Origin: Micromonospora solifontis
Lineage (GTDB): Bacteria; Actinomycetota; Actinomycetes; Mycobacteriales; Micromonosporaceae
Direction of reading: 5' to 3'
Assembly (NCBI RefSeq): GCF_003725545.1
Contig: NZ_RJLN01000011.1
Coordinates: 1-64,000 of the forward strand
DNA length: 64,000 bases
The notes beneath the pieces were generated by a model. That model did no database searches and was not told the origin of the DNA. It was given only the letters and a program-made list of their open reading frames with translations. Below, piece after piece: positions 25,715 to 34,592 of this stretch (position 1 is the first letter of the stretch; each line of letters starts with the position of its first letter). The position numbers and the translations under genes are program-made.

Positions 25715-27600
25715 TAGAGCTCGTCCTCGTCGAAGTCGGGGCGGACGCCCCGGGCGAACATGATCTCGTCGTTGCTGGTGCCGGCGGCCACCATCGGCCA
25801 GACCATGGCGTCCTTGCCGACCACGAAGTCGATGACCACCGGAGCGTCGTTGATCTCCATGGCGGCCGCGATGGTCTTGTCCACGTCGGCGGCGTTCTCG
25901 CAGCGCAGGCCCACGCAGCCGAGCGCCTCGGCCAGCTTGACGAAGTCCGGGATGCGGTGCTTGTGGGTGCCCAGCTCGGTGTTGGAGTAGCGCTCCCCGT
26001 AGAACAGGGTCTGCCACTGCCGGACCATGCCCAGGTTGCCGTTGTTGATCACGGCGACCTTGATCGGGATGCCCTCCAGGGCGCAGGTGGCCAGCTCCTG
26101 GTTGGTCATCTGGAAGCAGCCGTCGCCGTCCACCGCCCAGACCGTGGTGTCCGGCTTGCCGACCTTGGCGCCCATCGCCGCCGGGACGGCGTACCCCATG
26201 GTGCCGAGGCCGCCGGAGTTGAGCCAGGTGTACGGCTTCTCGTAGGAGATGAACTGGCTGGCCCACATCTGGTGCTGGCCGACGCCCGCCACGTAGACGG
26301 TGTCCGGGCCGGCGATCTCGCCCAGCCGCTTGATCACGTACTGCGGCGAGAGGGTGCCGTCGGCCGGCTCCTCGTAGCCCAGCGGGTACCGCTTGCGCAG
26401 GTCGTCGAGCTGGGTCCACCAGTCGGCGAGCTCGGCGGCCGGGCGGGCCGCCCGCTCGGTGGTGACCGCGGCGATCAGCTCGTCGATCACGTGCTTGGCG
26501 TCGCCGACGATCGGCACGTCCGCGTGCCGGTTCTTACCGATCTCGGCGGGATCGATGTCGGCGTGCACGACGGTGGCGTCCGGGGCGAACGAGTCAAGCC
26601 GGCCGGTGACCCGGTCGTCGAAGCGGGCGCCGAGCGCGACGATCAGGTCGGCCTTCTGCAGGCCGTAGACCGCCGCGACGGTGCCGTGCATGCCGGGCAT
26701 GCCCAGGTGCTGCCGGTGCGAGTCGGGGAACGCGCCGAGCGCCATCAGGGTGGTGACCACCGGGATGCCGGTCAGCTCGGCCAGCCGGCGCAGCCCCTCG
26801 GTGGCACCGGCCTTGAGCACGCCGCCGCCGACGTAGAGCACCGGGCGGCGGGCGGTGGACATCAGCCGGGCCGCCTCGCGGATCTGCTTGCCGTGCGGGT
26901 GCAGGGTCGGCCGGTAGCCGGGCAGGTCCAGGGTGGGCGGCCAGGCGAAGGTGGTCGGCGCCTGGAGGACATCCTTGGGAATGTCCACCAGCACCGGGCC
27001 GGGCCGTCCGGTCGAGGCCAGGTGGAACGCCTCGGCGAGGACCCGCGGGATCTCGTCGGCGGTCTGGACCAGGAAGTTGTGCTTGGTGATCGGCAGGGTG
27101 ATGCCCTGGATGTCCGCCTCCTGGAAGGCGTCCGTGCCGATCGAGGGGCGGGCGACCTGGCCGGTGATCGCCACCAGCGGCACCGAGTCCATGTACGCGT
27201 CGGCGATCGGGGTGACCAGGTTGGTCGCGCCCGGGCCGGAGGTGGCCATGCAGACGCCCACCTTGCCGGTGGCCTGGGCGTAGCCGGTGGCGGCGTGCCC
27301 GGCGCCCTGCTCGTGGCGGACCAGGATGTGCCGGACGGTGGAGTCGTAGAGCGGGTCGTACGCCGGCAGGATCGCGCCGCCCGGGATGCCGAAGACGACG
27401 TCGACGCCGAGCGCCTCGAGCGACCGCACCAGCGAGCCGGCGCCGGAGACCTGCGCCGGGGCGGCCTGCCGTACGGCCGGGGCGGCCGGGGCGGACGCGG
27501 TGCGGGGGGTGGGGGCGTGGTCGGTGTCACCCGCCGGCTCGGCGGCCGGGCGGGCTCGCCGGGCGGAGTGGGCGAGGGTCTCGGGCGTGGGTCTCGTCAT
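25714..27600 (-). CDS. ilvB: Acetolactate synthase large (catalytic) subunit
   Basis: The product is 628 aa. A Pro/Ala-rich N-terminal stretch of about 50 residues precedes the ThDP enzyme: '[19 protein letters not shown]' with the catalytic Glu in '[15 protein letters not shown]', and the C-terminal ThDP-Mg motif '[19 protein letters not shown]...[12 protein letters not shown]'. It joins two pyruvates, or pyruvate and 2-oxobutyrate, to give acetolactate or acetohydroxybutyrate; the latter links to cimA. A leader-peptide attenuator precedes it at 27684-27777. First gene of ilvBNC. Confidence 0.97.
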   Translation of the reverse strand: MTRPTPETLAHSARRARPAAEPAGDTDHAPTPRTASAPAAPAVRQAAPAQVSGAGSLVRSLEALGVDVVFGIPGGAILPAYDPLYDSTVRHILVRHEQGAGHAATGYAQATGKVGVCMATSGPGATNLVTPIADAYMDSVPLVAITGQVARPSIGTDAFQEADIQGITLPITKHNFLVQTADEIPRVLAEAFHLASTGRPGPVLVDIPKDVLQAPTTFAWPPTLDLPGYRPTLHPHGKQIREAARLMSTARRPVLYVGGGVLKAGATEGLRRLAELTGIPVVTTLMALGAFPDSHRQHLGMPGMHGTVAAVYGLQKADLIVALGARFDDRVTGRLDSFAPDATVVHADIDPAEIGKNRHADVPIVGDAKHVIDELIAAVTTERAARPAAELADWWTQLDDLRKRYPLGYEEPADGTLSPQYVIKRLGEIAGPDTVYVAGVGQHQMWASQFISYEKPYTWLNSGGLGTMGYAVPAAMGAKVGKPDTTVWAVDGDGCFQMTNQELATCALEGIPIKVAVINNGNLGMVRQWQTLFYGERYSNTELGTHKHRIPDFVKLAEALGCVGLRCENAADVDKTIAAAMEINDAPVVIDFVVGKDAMVWPMVAAGTSNDEIMFARGVRPDFDEDEL

Positions 27601-27683
27601 GGCGGTTCAGGCCTTCGGCTGGAGTGGGTGATGCGCTTGTCTGCGGTGGGACGCGGGCGCCCCGGCGATGGTCCGACGGCAAC

Positions 27684-27712
27684 AAAAAAGCCCACGTGCA
27701 GATGCACGGGGC
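27684..27712 (-). terminator. ilvB attenuator terminator
   Basis: On the minus strand GCCC-CGTGCA (27703-27712) pairs with TGCACG-TGGGC (27690-27700) and is followed by TTTTTT (27684-27689). It is an intrinsic terminator within the ilvB 5' leader, 84 bases before the ilvB start. Confidence 0.88.
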
Positions 27713-27714
27713 CA

Positions 27715-27741
27715 GCGCACTCTCGATGGCGGAGAGTGCGC
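27715..27741 (-). promoter_or_regulatory. ilvB leader hairpin 1
   Basis: A perfect 10-bp stem (GCGCACTCTC/GAGAGTGCGC, 27732-27741 with 27715-27724) begins immediately after the leader-peptide stop codon. In attenuators such a stem is the pause or protector hairpin disrupted by a stalled ribosome. I could not identify a convincing antiterminator pairing by eye. Confidence 0.65.
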
Positions 27742-27777
27742 TCAGGTAAGTACTCGCAGCGACCGGTTCGACGACAT
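27742..27777 (-). CDS. ilvB leader peptide MSSNRSLRVLT
   Basis: This is an 11-codon ORF from ATG 27777 to TGA 27742. Near the end it reads Leu-Arg-Val-Leu-Thr using CGA GTA CTT, three codons that are rare in this GC-rich background, directly upstream of hairpin 1 and the U-tailed terminator. A promoter-like pair places the transcription start at or next to the ATG, so the mRNA may be leaderless. The layout is that of translation-dependent attenuation by Val/Leu supply. Confidence 0.7.
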   Translation of the reverse strand: MSSNRSLRVLT

Positions 27778-27781
27778 GGGG

Positions 27782-30217
27782 CTAAGCCTGACGCATCTCA
27801 CGCGATGAGTCAACTGATCCCACATTCTGGTGCACGGACGTGGGCGTGTCGGGCCCGGACGCGCTCTCGACCGTCGGCGCCACCTGCGAAGATCCCTCGA
27901 TGGAGGTACGCGGGGCGGGCACCGACCGGGGTGGATTGGACCGCAGTCGGGGCAGCAGCGGCGACGGGGTGGACCGCACCGGCGGGGCCGGTGGGGGCGG
28001 GGGCAGCGTGGCCGGCCGCGCCCCCGGCGAGCTGGCCGCCTCCAGCATCGCCTCCAGGTGCTCGGCCGGTACTCCCCAGCCGAAGAGCGCGCCCTGACCG
28101 AACCGGCAGCCCGCCGCGACCACGGCGGCCAGCTCGGTCGGGTTGGTGACGCCCTCGGCGATCACCTCCAGGCCGAAGTGGTGCCCGAGGCGCAGCGCGA
28201 TGTCCACCATCGGGGCGAACGCCGGGCCGTCCCGGCCCACCGGCCGGACCGGCTCGTGCTCGGCGACCAGGCTGTGGTCGAGCTTCAGGATGTCGATCGG
28301 CAGCCGGCGCAGCTGGCCCAGCGAGGAGTAGCCGGCCCCGAAGTCGTCCAGCGCGATCCGCACGCCGGTGCGGCGCAGCGCGCTGAGCCGGCGGATCAGC
28401 TCGTCCAGGTCGGTGGCGACCGCGTGCTCGGTGACCTCCAGCACCAGCCGCTGCGGCGGTACGTGGTGGGCGCGCAGCGCCTCGGCGACCTGGACCACGT
28501 ACTCCGGGGCGTGCAGCTCGCGCGGGGACACGTTCACCGAGACCCAGACGTCGTGCCCGTCGGCCAGCCAGCGGGAGAGCTGGTAGCAGGCCTGGTGCAG
28601 CACCCACGCGCCGAGCTTCGAGATCATCCCGCACTCCTCGGCGAGCGGGATGAACTCGTCCGGCCGGACGTTGCCCAGCTCGGGGTGGTGCCAGCGGAGC
28701 AACGCCTCCGCCCCCACCGGGCGGACCGAGGGCAGCGAGGCCACCGGCTGGAACACCAGGCGCAGCTCGTCGCGCTCGATCGCCCCGCGCAGCTCGTGCT
28801 CCAGCCTGGTCCGCCGGCTCAGCAGGTGGTCGTAGGTGGCGTCGTAGCGCTCGATCCGGTTCTTGCCCCGCTGCTTGGCGTAGCGCAGCGCCAGGTCGGC
28901 GTTGCGCAGCAGCAGCTCGACGTCGGTCTCCCCGGTGTCGGCGGCCACCCCGATGCTGACCGAGAGGAAGACCGGCCCGTCCGGCTCCTCGTACGGGCGG
29001 CCGAGCACCCCGAGCAGCCGCTCGGCGACCGGGCCCGGGTCGCTGCCGCCGGGCATCAGCACCGCGAACTCGTCGCCGCCGAGCCGGGCGGCCAGGTCCC
29101 CGGGGCGCAGGTTGCCGCGCAGCCGCCGGCCGACCTCGGCCAGCACCGCGTCGCCGACGTCGTGGCCGCGCATGTCGTTGACGTTCTTGAAGCCGTCCAG
29201 GTCCATCCCGAGCAGCACGCAGGGCAACCCCGCCTCGGCGCACCGGTGCAGCGCCCGCAGCAGCCCGCGCCGGTTGGCCAGGCCGGTCAGCGGGTCGGTG
29301 TGCGCCAGCTCCCGGAAGTGCGCCTCCCGCTCGGCCAGCCGGCCGGCGTAGCCGCGCACGTCGTTGAGGGCCAGGTACTGCCGGGTCACCAGGGCGAAGC
29401 CCTCGACGCTGCCGGCCACGATGCCGAACGCGTCGAACCGGCCGCCCTGGGCGAGGTGGTACATCGCCGAGGCGGCCATCGCGAACATCGGCACGAAGGC
29501 GTACTCGCCGTCGCGGCGGATCAGGTCGACGTCGACCTGGCCGGGCAGGTCGACCCGGTGCACGGCCACGGCCACGGCGAGCAGGCCGGTGGCGAGCAGC
29601 GCGGCGCCGGTGGCCGCCATGCCCGGACCGGCCTGGCAGAGCCCGGCGGACAGGCCCAGGCCGCCGGCGGTCACCCCGGTCACCCCGGCCCCGAGCAGGG
29701 CGAGCCGGCCGCGCGGCGGCACGGCCCGGAGCACCATGATCAGGGTGAGCCCGGCGGCCAGCGCGGCGCTCACCGTGGCCAGCACGATCGGTACGCAGGC
29801 CATCGGGGTCACCGCGCCGAGCAGCCGGGTGGGCTCGGTGAAGACCACCCAGCCGACGAACCAGAGCGCGCTGGCCATGATCAGGCCATCCAGCAGCAGG
29901 CGGGCGGTGGCGGCCCGGGTGGCCGCCGCGCCGAGCAGCCGGAGCAGCGCCACGCCGAGGGCCATCCCGCTGATCGTGGTGCCGACCGAGACCAGGGTCG
30001 CCCACCCGGTGCGCTGCCCCTGCTGGTGCGCCCAGTGGTCGCTGGCGGCCAGCGCGCCGGTGAGCCCGGCCAGCAGGCTGAGCAGCGCACCGCCGGCGGC
30101 CGCGGCGAGCAGCGCGTACGCCGGTCGGTGCGGGCCGCCCCGACGGCGGGCGGACGCGGCCAGCAACGCGGTGCCGCCGACGGCGACGAGCCCGCTCAGC
30201 ACCGCGGCGGCGAGCAT
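27782..30217 (-). CDS. Membrane GGDEF-EAL protein, c-di-GMP turnover
   Basis: The product is 811 aa from the ATG at 30217; GTG 30235 is an alternative. About eight membrane segments occupy residues 1-270. A GGDEF diguanylate-cyclase domain follows ('[13 protein letters not shown]', '[10 protein letters not shown]'), then an EAL phosphodiesterase domain ('[12 protein letters not shown]', 'VNVSPREL', 'EVTEHAV', '[10 protein letters not shown]', '[10 protein letters not shown]', 'AEGV', 'FGQG'). Both active sites look intact, so it may make and break c-di-GMP, in response to an unknown membrane signal. A Pro/Ser-rich tail of about 90 residues has no recognised domain. The ilvB promoter overlaps its 3' end. 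Confidence 0.9.
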   Translation of the reverse strand: MLAAAVLSGLVAVGGTALLAASARRRGGPHRPAYALLAAAAGGALLSLLAGLTGALAASDHWAHQQGQRTGWATLVSVGTTISGMALGVALLRLLGAAATRAATARLLLDGLIMASALWFVGWVVFTEPTRLLGAVTPMACVPIVLATVSAALAAGLTLIMVLRAVPPRGRLALLGAGVTGVTAGGLGLSAGLCQAGPGMAATGAALLATGLLAVAVAVHRVDLPGQVDVDLIRRDGEYAFVPMFAMAASAMYHLAQGGRFDAFGIVAGSVEGFALVTRQYLALNDVRGYAGRLAEREAHFRELAHTDPLTGLANRRGLLRALHRCAEAGLPCVLLGMDLDGFKNVNDMRGHDVGDAVLAEVGRRLRGNLRPGDLAARLGGDEFAVLMPGGSDPGPVAERLLGVLGRPYEEPDGPVFLSVSIGVAADTGETDVELLLRNADLALRYAKQRGKNRIERYDATYDHLLSRRTRLEHELRGAIERDELRLVFQPVASLPSVRPVGAEALLRWHHPELGNVRPDEFIPLAEECGMISKLGAWVLHQACYQLSRWLADGHDVWVSVNVSPRELHAPEYVVQVAEALRAHHVPPQRLVLEVTEHAVATDLDELIRRLSALRRTGVRIALDDFGAGYSSLGQLRRLPIDILKLDHSLVAEHEPVRPVGRDGPAFAPMVDIALRLGHHFGLEVIAEGVTNPTELAAVVAAGCRFGQGALFGWGVPAEHLEAMLEAASSPGARPATLPPPPPAPPVRSTPSPLLPRLRSNPPRSVPAPRTSIEGSSQVAPTVESASGPDTPTSVHQNVGSVDSSREMRQA
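27785..27813 (-). promoter_or_regulatory. Candidate ilvBNC promoter
   Basis: On the minus strand TTGACT (27808-27813) and CAGGCT (27785-27790) are 17 bases apart. The -10-like box ends 7 bases before the leader-peptide ATG, predicting a start at about 27777. The whole promoter lies inside the last codons of the upstream GGDEF-EAL gene, whose stop is 27782-27784. Confidence 0.55.
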
Positions 30218-30346
30218 GCCCGGGGGGAAGTGCACGACCTCAACTGTGCCGGATGCGCGCACTCCGTGGGGCACCGGGTGCGCAACTGTTGGGACACGGT
30301 GCGCATGCCCTGGGGGCGCCGCGCCGACGGTGCCAGACTGGTGGAC

Positions 30347-32194
30347 ATGCCTGAGCTGCGGTCGAGGACCTCCACCCACGGTCGGACGATGGCCGGTGCC
30401 CGTGCCCTGTGGCGGGCCACCGGGATGACCGACGACGACTTCGGCAAGCCGATCGTCGCCATCGCCAACAGTTTCACCCAGTTCGTCCCCGGTCACGTAC
30501 ACCTCAAGGACCTCGGCGGCCTGGTCGCCGACGCGGTGGCCGAGGCCGGCGGGGTGGGCCGGGAGTTCAACACCATCGCCGTCGACGACGGCATCGCGAT
30601 GGGGCACGGCGGGATGCTCTACTCGCTGCCCAGCCGGGAGCTGATCGCCGACGCGGTGGAGTACATGGTCAACGCGCACTGCGCGGACGCCCTGGTCTGC
30701 ATCTCCAACTGCGACAAGATCACCCCGGGCATGCTGCTGGCCGCGCTGCGGCTGAACATCCCGACGGTGTTCGTCTCCGGCGGCCCGATGGAGGCCGGCA
30801 AGACGGTGGCGATCGAGGGCGTGGTGCACTCCAAGATCGACCTGATCGACGCCATGATCGCGTCCTCGAACGAGGCGGTCACCGACGACCAGCTCGGCGA
30901 GATCGAGCGCTCCGCCTGCCCGACCTGCGGCTCCTGCTCCGGCATGTTCACCGCCAACTCGATGAACTGCCTCACCGAGGCGATCGGCCTCGCCCTGCCC
31001 GGCAACGGCTCGACCCTGGCCACCCACGCGGCCCGCCGGTCGCTCTTCGTCGAGGCCGGCCGCACCGCCGTGGAGATCGCCAAGCGCTGGTACGAGGGGG
31101 ACGACGCCTCCGTGCTGCCCCGCGCGATCGCCGGCCGGGCCGCGTTCGAGAACGCCGTCGCCCTCGACGTGGCGATGGGCGGCTCCACCAACACCGTGCT
31201 GCACCTGCTCGCCGCCGCCCGCGAGGCGGAGCTGGACTTCAGCGTGGCCGACATCGACGCCATCTCCCGCCGGGTGCCCTGCCTGGCCAAGGTCGCGCCG
31301 AACTCGCCGCAGTACCACATGGAGGACGTGCACCGGGCCGGCGGCATCCCGGCCATCCTCGGCGAGCTGGACCGCGCCGGCCTGCTCAACCGGGACGTGC
31401 ACGCCGTGCACTCCCCCAGCCTGGCCCGGTGGCTCGCCGACTGGGACGTCCGCGGCGGCTCGGCGACCCGCGAGGCCGTCGAGCTGTTCCACGCCGCCCC
31501 CGGCGGCGTGCGCACCACCGAGCCCTTCTCCACCACCAACCGCTGGTCGTCACTGGACACCGACGCGGCGGGCGGCTGCGTGCGGGACCGGGAGCACGCG
31601 TACAGCGCGGACGGCGGGCTGGCCATCCTGTTCGGTAACCTGGCACCGGACGGCTGCGTGGTGAAGACCGCCGGGGTTTCCGAGGAGTGCCTGACCTTCC
31701 GCGGGCCGGCCAAGGTCTACGAGTCGCAGGACGACGCGGTGTCGGCGATCCTGGCCAAGGAGATCGTCGCCGGCGACGTGGTGGTGATCCGGTACGAGGG
31801 CCCGAAGGGCGGCCCCGGCATGCAGGAGATGCTCTACCCCACCTCGTTCCTCAAGGGCCGCGGGCTGGGCCGGTCCTGCGCGCTGCTCACCGACGGCCGC
31901 TTCTCCGGCGGCACCTCCGGGCTGTCCATCGGCCACGTCTCCCCGGAGGCGGCCTCGGGCGGCCTGGTCGCGCTGGTGCGCGCGGGCGACGAGATCGTCA
32001 TCGACATCCCCGCCCGGTCGATCCAGCTGAACGTGCCGGACGACGTGCTCCAGGCGCGCCGGGTGGAGGAGGAGAAGCGCGACCGCCCGTACACTCCGGC
32101 CGACCGGCAGCGGCCGGTGTCCGCCGCCCTGCGCGCGTACGCCTCGATGGCCACCTCGGCCAGCGACGGCGCGTACCGGCGGGTGCCGGAGTGA
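30347..32194 (+). CDS. ilvD: Dihydroxy-acid dehydratase
   Basis: The product is 615 aa from the ATG at 30347 (GTG 30341 is in frame). Iron-sulfur cysteines are Cys122 in 'SNCDKITPG' and Cys194 in '[13 protein letters not shown]'; Cys191 and Cys197 flank it. '[10 protein letters not shown]' and '[14 protein letters not shown]' complete the IlvD/Edd signature. It dehydrates dihydroxy acids to 2-oxo acids for Ile, Val and Leu. It is transcribed alone, divergent from the GGDEF-EAL gene, close to ilvBNC but on the other strand. The direct repeat GGTGCGCA occurs twice upstream (about 30278 and 30298). Confidence 0.97.
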   Translation: MPELRSRTSTHGRTMAGARALWRATGMTDDDFGKPIVAIANSFTQFVPGHVHLKDLGGLVADAVAEAGGVGREFNTIAVDDGIAMGHGGMLYSLPSRELIADAVEYMVNAHCADALVCISNCDKITPGMLLAALRLNIPTVFVSGGPMEAGKTVAIEGVVHSKIDLIDAMIASSNEAVTDDQLGEIERSACPTCGSCSGMFTANSMNCLTEAIGLALPGNGSTLATHAARRSLFVEAGRTAVEIAKRWYEGDDASVLPRAIAGRAAFENAVALDVAMGGSTNTVLHLLAAAREAELDFSVADIDAISRRVPCLAKVAPNSPQYHMEDVHRAGGIPAILGELDRAGLLNRDVHAVHSPSLARWLADWDVRGGSATREAVELFHAAPGGVRTTEPFSTTNRWSSLDTDAAGGCVRDREHAYSADGGLAILFGNLAPDGCVVKTAGVSEECLTFRGPAKVYESQDDAVSAILAKEIVAGDVVVIRYEGPKGGPGMQEMLYPTSFLKGRGLGRSCALLTDGRFSGGTSGLSIGHVSPEAASGGLVALVRAGDEIVIDIPARSIQLNVPDDVLQARRVEEEKRDRPYTPADRQRPVSAALRAYASMATSASDGAYRRVPE

Positions 32195-32249
32195 AAGGAG
32201 GGGCCCCCTGCTAACGCCTACGGCATAGCAGGGGCCCCTTCCTAACGCC
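32195..32249 (-). repeat. Dispersed palindromic repeat, copy B
   Basis: About 55 bases: two GGGGCCCC-centred palindromes separated by 'CTATGCCGTAGGCGTTAG' (minus-strand reading). It begins right after the ilvD stop and aligns with copies A and C. It can fold into strong hairpins on either strand and may act as a bidirectional terminator between ilvD and the SulP gene. Confidence 0.7.
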
Positions 32250-32295
32250 GTTCCCAGGGACACCGACCGCCGGGACGAGCCCGCGTACGCGGTGC

Positions 32296-34053
32296 TCACC
32301 GACGCCGAGCGGTGGGAGCTGCTGGCCGGTCTGGGCGCCCTGCCCGGCTAGGCGGGGCGTCCGTGAGGGCGACCGCCCGGGCGTGCCGGATGGCGGCCGG
32401 GGTGTCCGGGAAGACCAGGCCGTCGCGGCGCAGCTCGTCGGCGACGCCGAGGGTGCTGAGCACCTGGTCGTGGCCGGGGGTGATGCCGGAGATCAGCACG
32501 GTGATCCCCCGGCCGCGCAGCCGGGCGATGGCGTCGCCGAGCACCTGCGCGCCGGTGGCGTCGATGGTGGACACCCGGGACATCCGCAGGATCACCACCC
32601 GGACGTCGGCCACCTCGGCCAGCTCCAGCAGGAAGGTGTGCGCGGCGGCGAAGAAGAGCGGCCCGTCCAGCCGGTACGCGACGATGTGCTCGGCGAGCAG
32701 GGCGTGCTCCTCGGCGCTGTGCTCGCCCTGGTCGAGCGGCACCTGTTCGAGCCGGGCGCTGCGGGCCACCGCGCGCAGGGCGAGGACGACCGCCACGGCG
32801 AGCCCGACCACCACCGCGGTGACCAGGTCCCAGATCACCGTGACCGCGAAGGTCAGCACCAGCACCACCGCGTCGGCCCGGGTGGCCCGCACCAGCGCCA
32901 GCAGGGAGGCCGCCTCCACCATCCGGACGGTGGTGGCGAGCAGCACCCCGGCCAGGGCGGCGAGTGGGATGCGGCCGACCAGCGGGGCGGCGGCGAGGAC
33001 GATCGCGGCGAGGGCGACGGCGTGGGTGAGCGCGGCGAGCTTGGAGGACGCCCCGGCCCGCACGTTCACCGCGGTACGGGCGATGGCGGCGGTGGCGGGG
33101 GTGCCGCCGAACAGCGGGGCGGCCAGGTTGGCCAGGCCCTGGCCGAAGAGTTCCCGGTCGGGATCGTGCCGCTGGCCGACGGTCATCCCGTCCGCCACGG
33201 TCGCGGAGAGCAGGCTCTCCAGGGCGGCCAGCGCGGCGACCGCGACGGCGCTGGGCAGCAGCGTGCCCAGCGCGCCGACGTCCACGAAGTCCAGCGACGG
33301 CGCGGGCAGCCCCTGCGGCAGGGTGCCGATCCGGACCAGGTCGATCGGGGCCAGTTCGGCGAGGACCGTGGCGGCGGCCACCCCGAGCAGGGAGAACGGC
33401 ACCGCGGGCCGCCACCGGGCGCCGAGGAGCATCAGCGCCGCCACGCCGAGGGCGACCGCGACGGCGACGGGCCGGGGGTGTACGGCGAACCGGACGACCG
33501 CGTCGGCGGCCACCGCCCAGACCTTCTCGCCGTGAGCGTCGGTGACGCCGAGCGCGGCCGGCACCTGTTGCAGGGCGATGACCACGGCGATGCCGGCGGT
33601 GAAGCCCTCGATCACCGGGGCCGGCAGGTAGCGGACGTACCGGCCGAGGCGGGCCAGGGCCAGGGCGATCAGCAGCAGCCCGGCCAGCGCGCCGACCATC
33701 AGCACACCCTCGGCGCCGAAGCGCTGCACCACCGGCACCAGCACCACGGTCATCGCCCCGGTGGGGCCGGAGACCTGCAGGTTGGACCCGCCGAAGACCG
33801 CCGCGACGGCCCCGGCGACCACGGCGGTGACCAGGCCCGCCGTCGCGCCGAGGCCGGAGGTGACGCCGAAGGCGAGCGCCAGGGGCAGCGCCACCACGGC
33901 CACGGTGAGCCCGGCGAGGAGGTCCCGCCGCGGCGAGCGGCGGGCGCTCGTCCAGTCGGCCCGCCCGGGCAGCAGCCCGAGGATCCGCTCCCGGGCGGCG
34001 TCCAGCGCCGTCGCGCGGCCCCGGGGAGCGTGCTCGATCGTCTCGCTGCTCAC
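32296..34053 (-). CDS. SulP-family anion transporter with STAS domain
   Basis: The product is 585 aa. About 11-12 membrane segments start at residue 48 ('RRDLLAGLTVAVVALPLALAFGVTSG', the SulP signature) and include 'GSNLQVSGPTGAMTVVL'. A C-terminal STAS domain (about residues 435-545) has the 'RMSRVSTIDATGAQVL' loop. SulP proteins move sulfate, bicarbonate or similar anions; the substrate cannot be fixed from sequence. No carbonic anhydrase is fused or adjacent. Its ATG overlaps the ArsR-family gene by 4 bases, so the regulator is translated first. Confidence 0.92.
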   Translation of the reverse strand: MSSETIEHAPRGRATALDAARERILGLLPGRADWTSARRSPRRDLLAGLTVAVVALPLALAFGVTSGLGATAGLVTAVVAGAVAAVFGGSNLQVSGPTGAMTVVLVPVVQRFGAEGVLMVGALAGLLLIALALARLGRYVRYLPAPVIEGFTAGIAVVIALQQVPAALGVTDAHGEKVWAVAADAVVRFAVHPRPVAVAVALGVAALMLLGARWRPAVPFSLLGVAAATVLAELAPIDLVRIGTLPQGLPAPSLDFVDVGALGTLLPSAVAVAALAALESLLSATVADGMTVGQRHDPDRELFGQGLANLAAPLFGGTPATAAIARTAVNVRAGASSKLAALTHAVALAAIVLAAAPLVGRIPLAALAGVLLATTVRMVEAASLLALVRATRADAVVLVLTFAVTVIWDLVTAVVVGLAVAVVLALRAVARSARLEQVPLDQGEHSAEEHALLAEHIVAYRLDGPLFFAAAHTFLLELAEVADVRVVILRMSRVSTIDATGAQVLGDAIARLRGRGITVLISGITPGHDQVLSTLGVADELRRDGLVFPDTPAAIRHARAVALTDAPPSRAGRPDRPAAPTARRR

Positions 34054-34388
34054 CGGTCCGTCCCGGAGGCGCGGAGTTCGTCGAGGAGGGCGTCCCGGTC
34101 GGTGAGCACCGCGCCGAGGATGCGTCGGCCGGCGGCGAGCAGGTCGGCCACGTCCGGGGTGCTGAGCGCGTACATCACCAGCGGCCCGTCCCGGTACGAG
34201 GTGACCATGCCGGCGCGGCGGAGCACGGCGAGCTGCTGGGAGAGGTTGGACGCCTCGACGTCGATGGCGGCCAGCAGGTCACGGACCGGCTTCGGCCCGT
34301 CCTGGAGCAGTTCGAGCACCCGGATCCGGACCGGGTGGCCGAGAGTGCGGAACAGCTCCGCCTTCGCCTGGTACAGCGGCACCGACAT
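34050..34388 (-). CDS. ArsR/SmtB-family transcriptional regulator
   Basis: The product is 112 aa from the ATG at 34388, spaced properly from a GGGGAGGG site; an ATG at 34394 abuts that site and is less likely. The winged helix reads 'ELFRTLGHPVRIRVLELL' and 'EASNLSQQLAVLRRAGMV' followed by the wing 'DGPLVMYAL'. The metal-sensing Cys motif of classic ArsR (ELCVCDL) is absent, so it is not a simple arsenic or metal sensor of that type. It is coupled to the SulP gene and probably represses both, through the inverted repeat at 34409-34440. Confidence 0.85.
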   Translation of the reverse strand: MSVPLYQAKAELFRTLGHPVRIRVLELLQDGPKPVRDLLAAIDVEASNLSQQLAVLRRAGMVTSYRDGPLVMYALSTPDVADLLAAGRRILGAVLTDRDALLDELRASGTDR

Positions 34389-34408
34389 GAACATCCCTCC
34401 CCGAGACC

Positions 34409-34440
34409 TTGAAGACTTTAGCACTTGCAGAATTCTTCAA
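34409..34440. promoter_or_regulatory. Putative ArsR operator
   Basis: TTGAAGACTT (34409-34418) and AATTCTTCAA (34431-34440) form a 9-of-10 inverted repeat around 12 bases. It is AT-rich in a GC-rich background and lies 21-52 bases upstream of the ArsR start, consistent with autoregulation. Confidence 0.6.
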
Positions 34441-34488
34441 GTCGCAGGGACAAGGTCATCCGGAGGCCCGGCGGAGGCCGCCGGGGAC

Positions 34489-34534
34489 ACCGACATGTCT
34501 CAGCGACATGATCATGTCGCTGAGACATGTCGGT
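34489..34534. repeat. 46-bp perfect palindrome
   Basis: The sequence from 34489 is a perfect palindrome to 34534; its half-site reads ACCGACATGTCTCAGCGACATGA minus the centre overlap. It lies between the mannanase stop (34593) and the ArsR promoter. It could be a terminator, a protein site or a relic of an inverted-repeat element; there is no U-tract. Confidence 0.85.
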
Positions 34535-34592
34535 CCCAGGAGGTCGCGCCGCCACACCGGCACCGATCCGGCGCCGGTGTGGCGGTCCCGGC

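Noticed and set aside
25589..26419. 276-codon frame running through the end of ilvB and the 60-bp repeat
   Set aside because: Inside ilvB it is an out-of-frame shadow; only the part after the ilvB stop (25589-25711) is considered.
30218..31492. Apparent N-terminal extension of the GGDEF-EAL gene to 1236 codons
   Set aside because: The extra residues lie opposite ilvD and are low-complexity; real membrane-segment sequence starts at the ATG at 30217.
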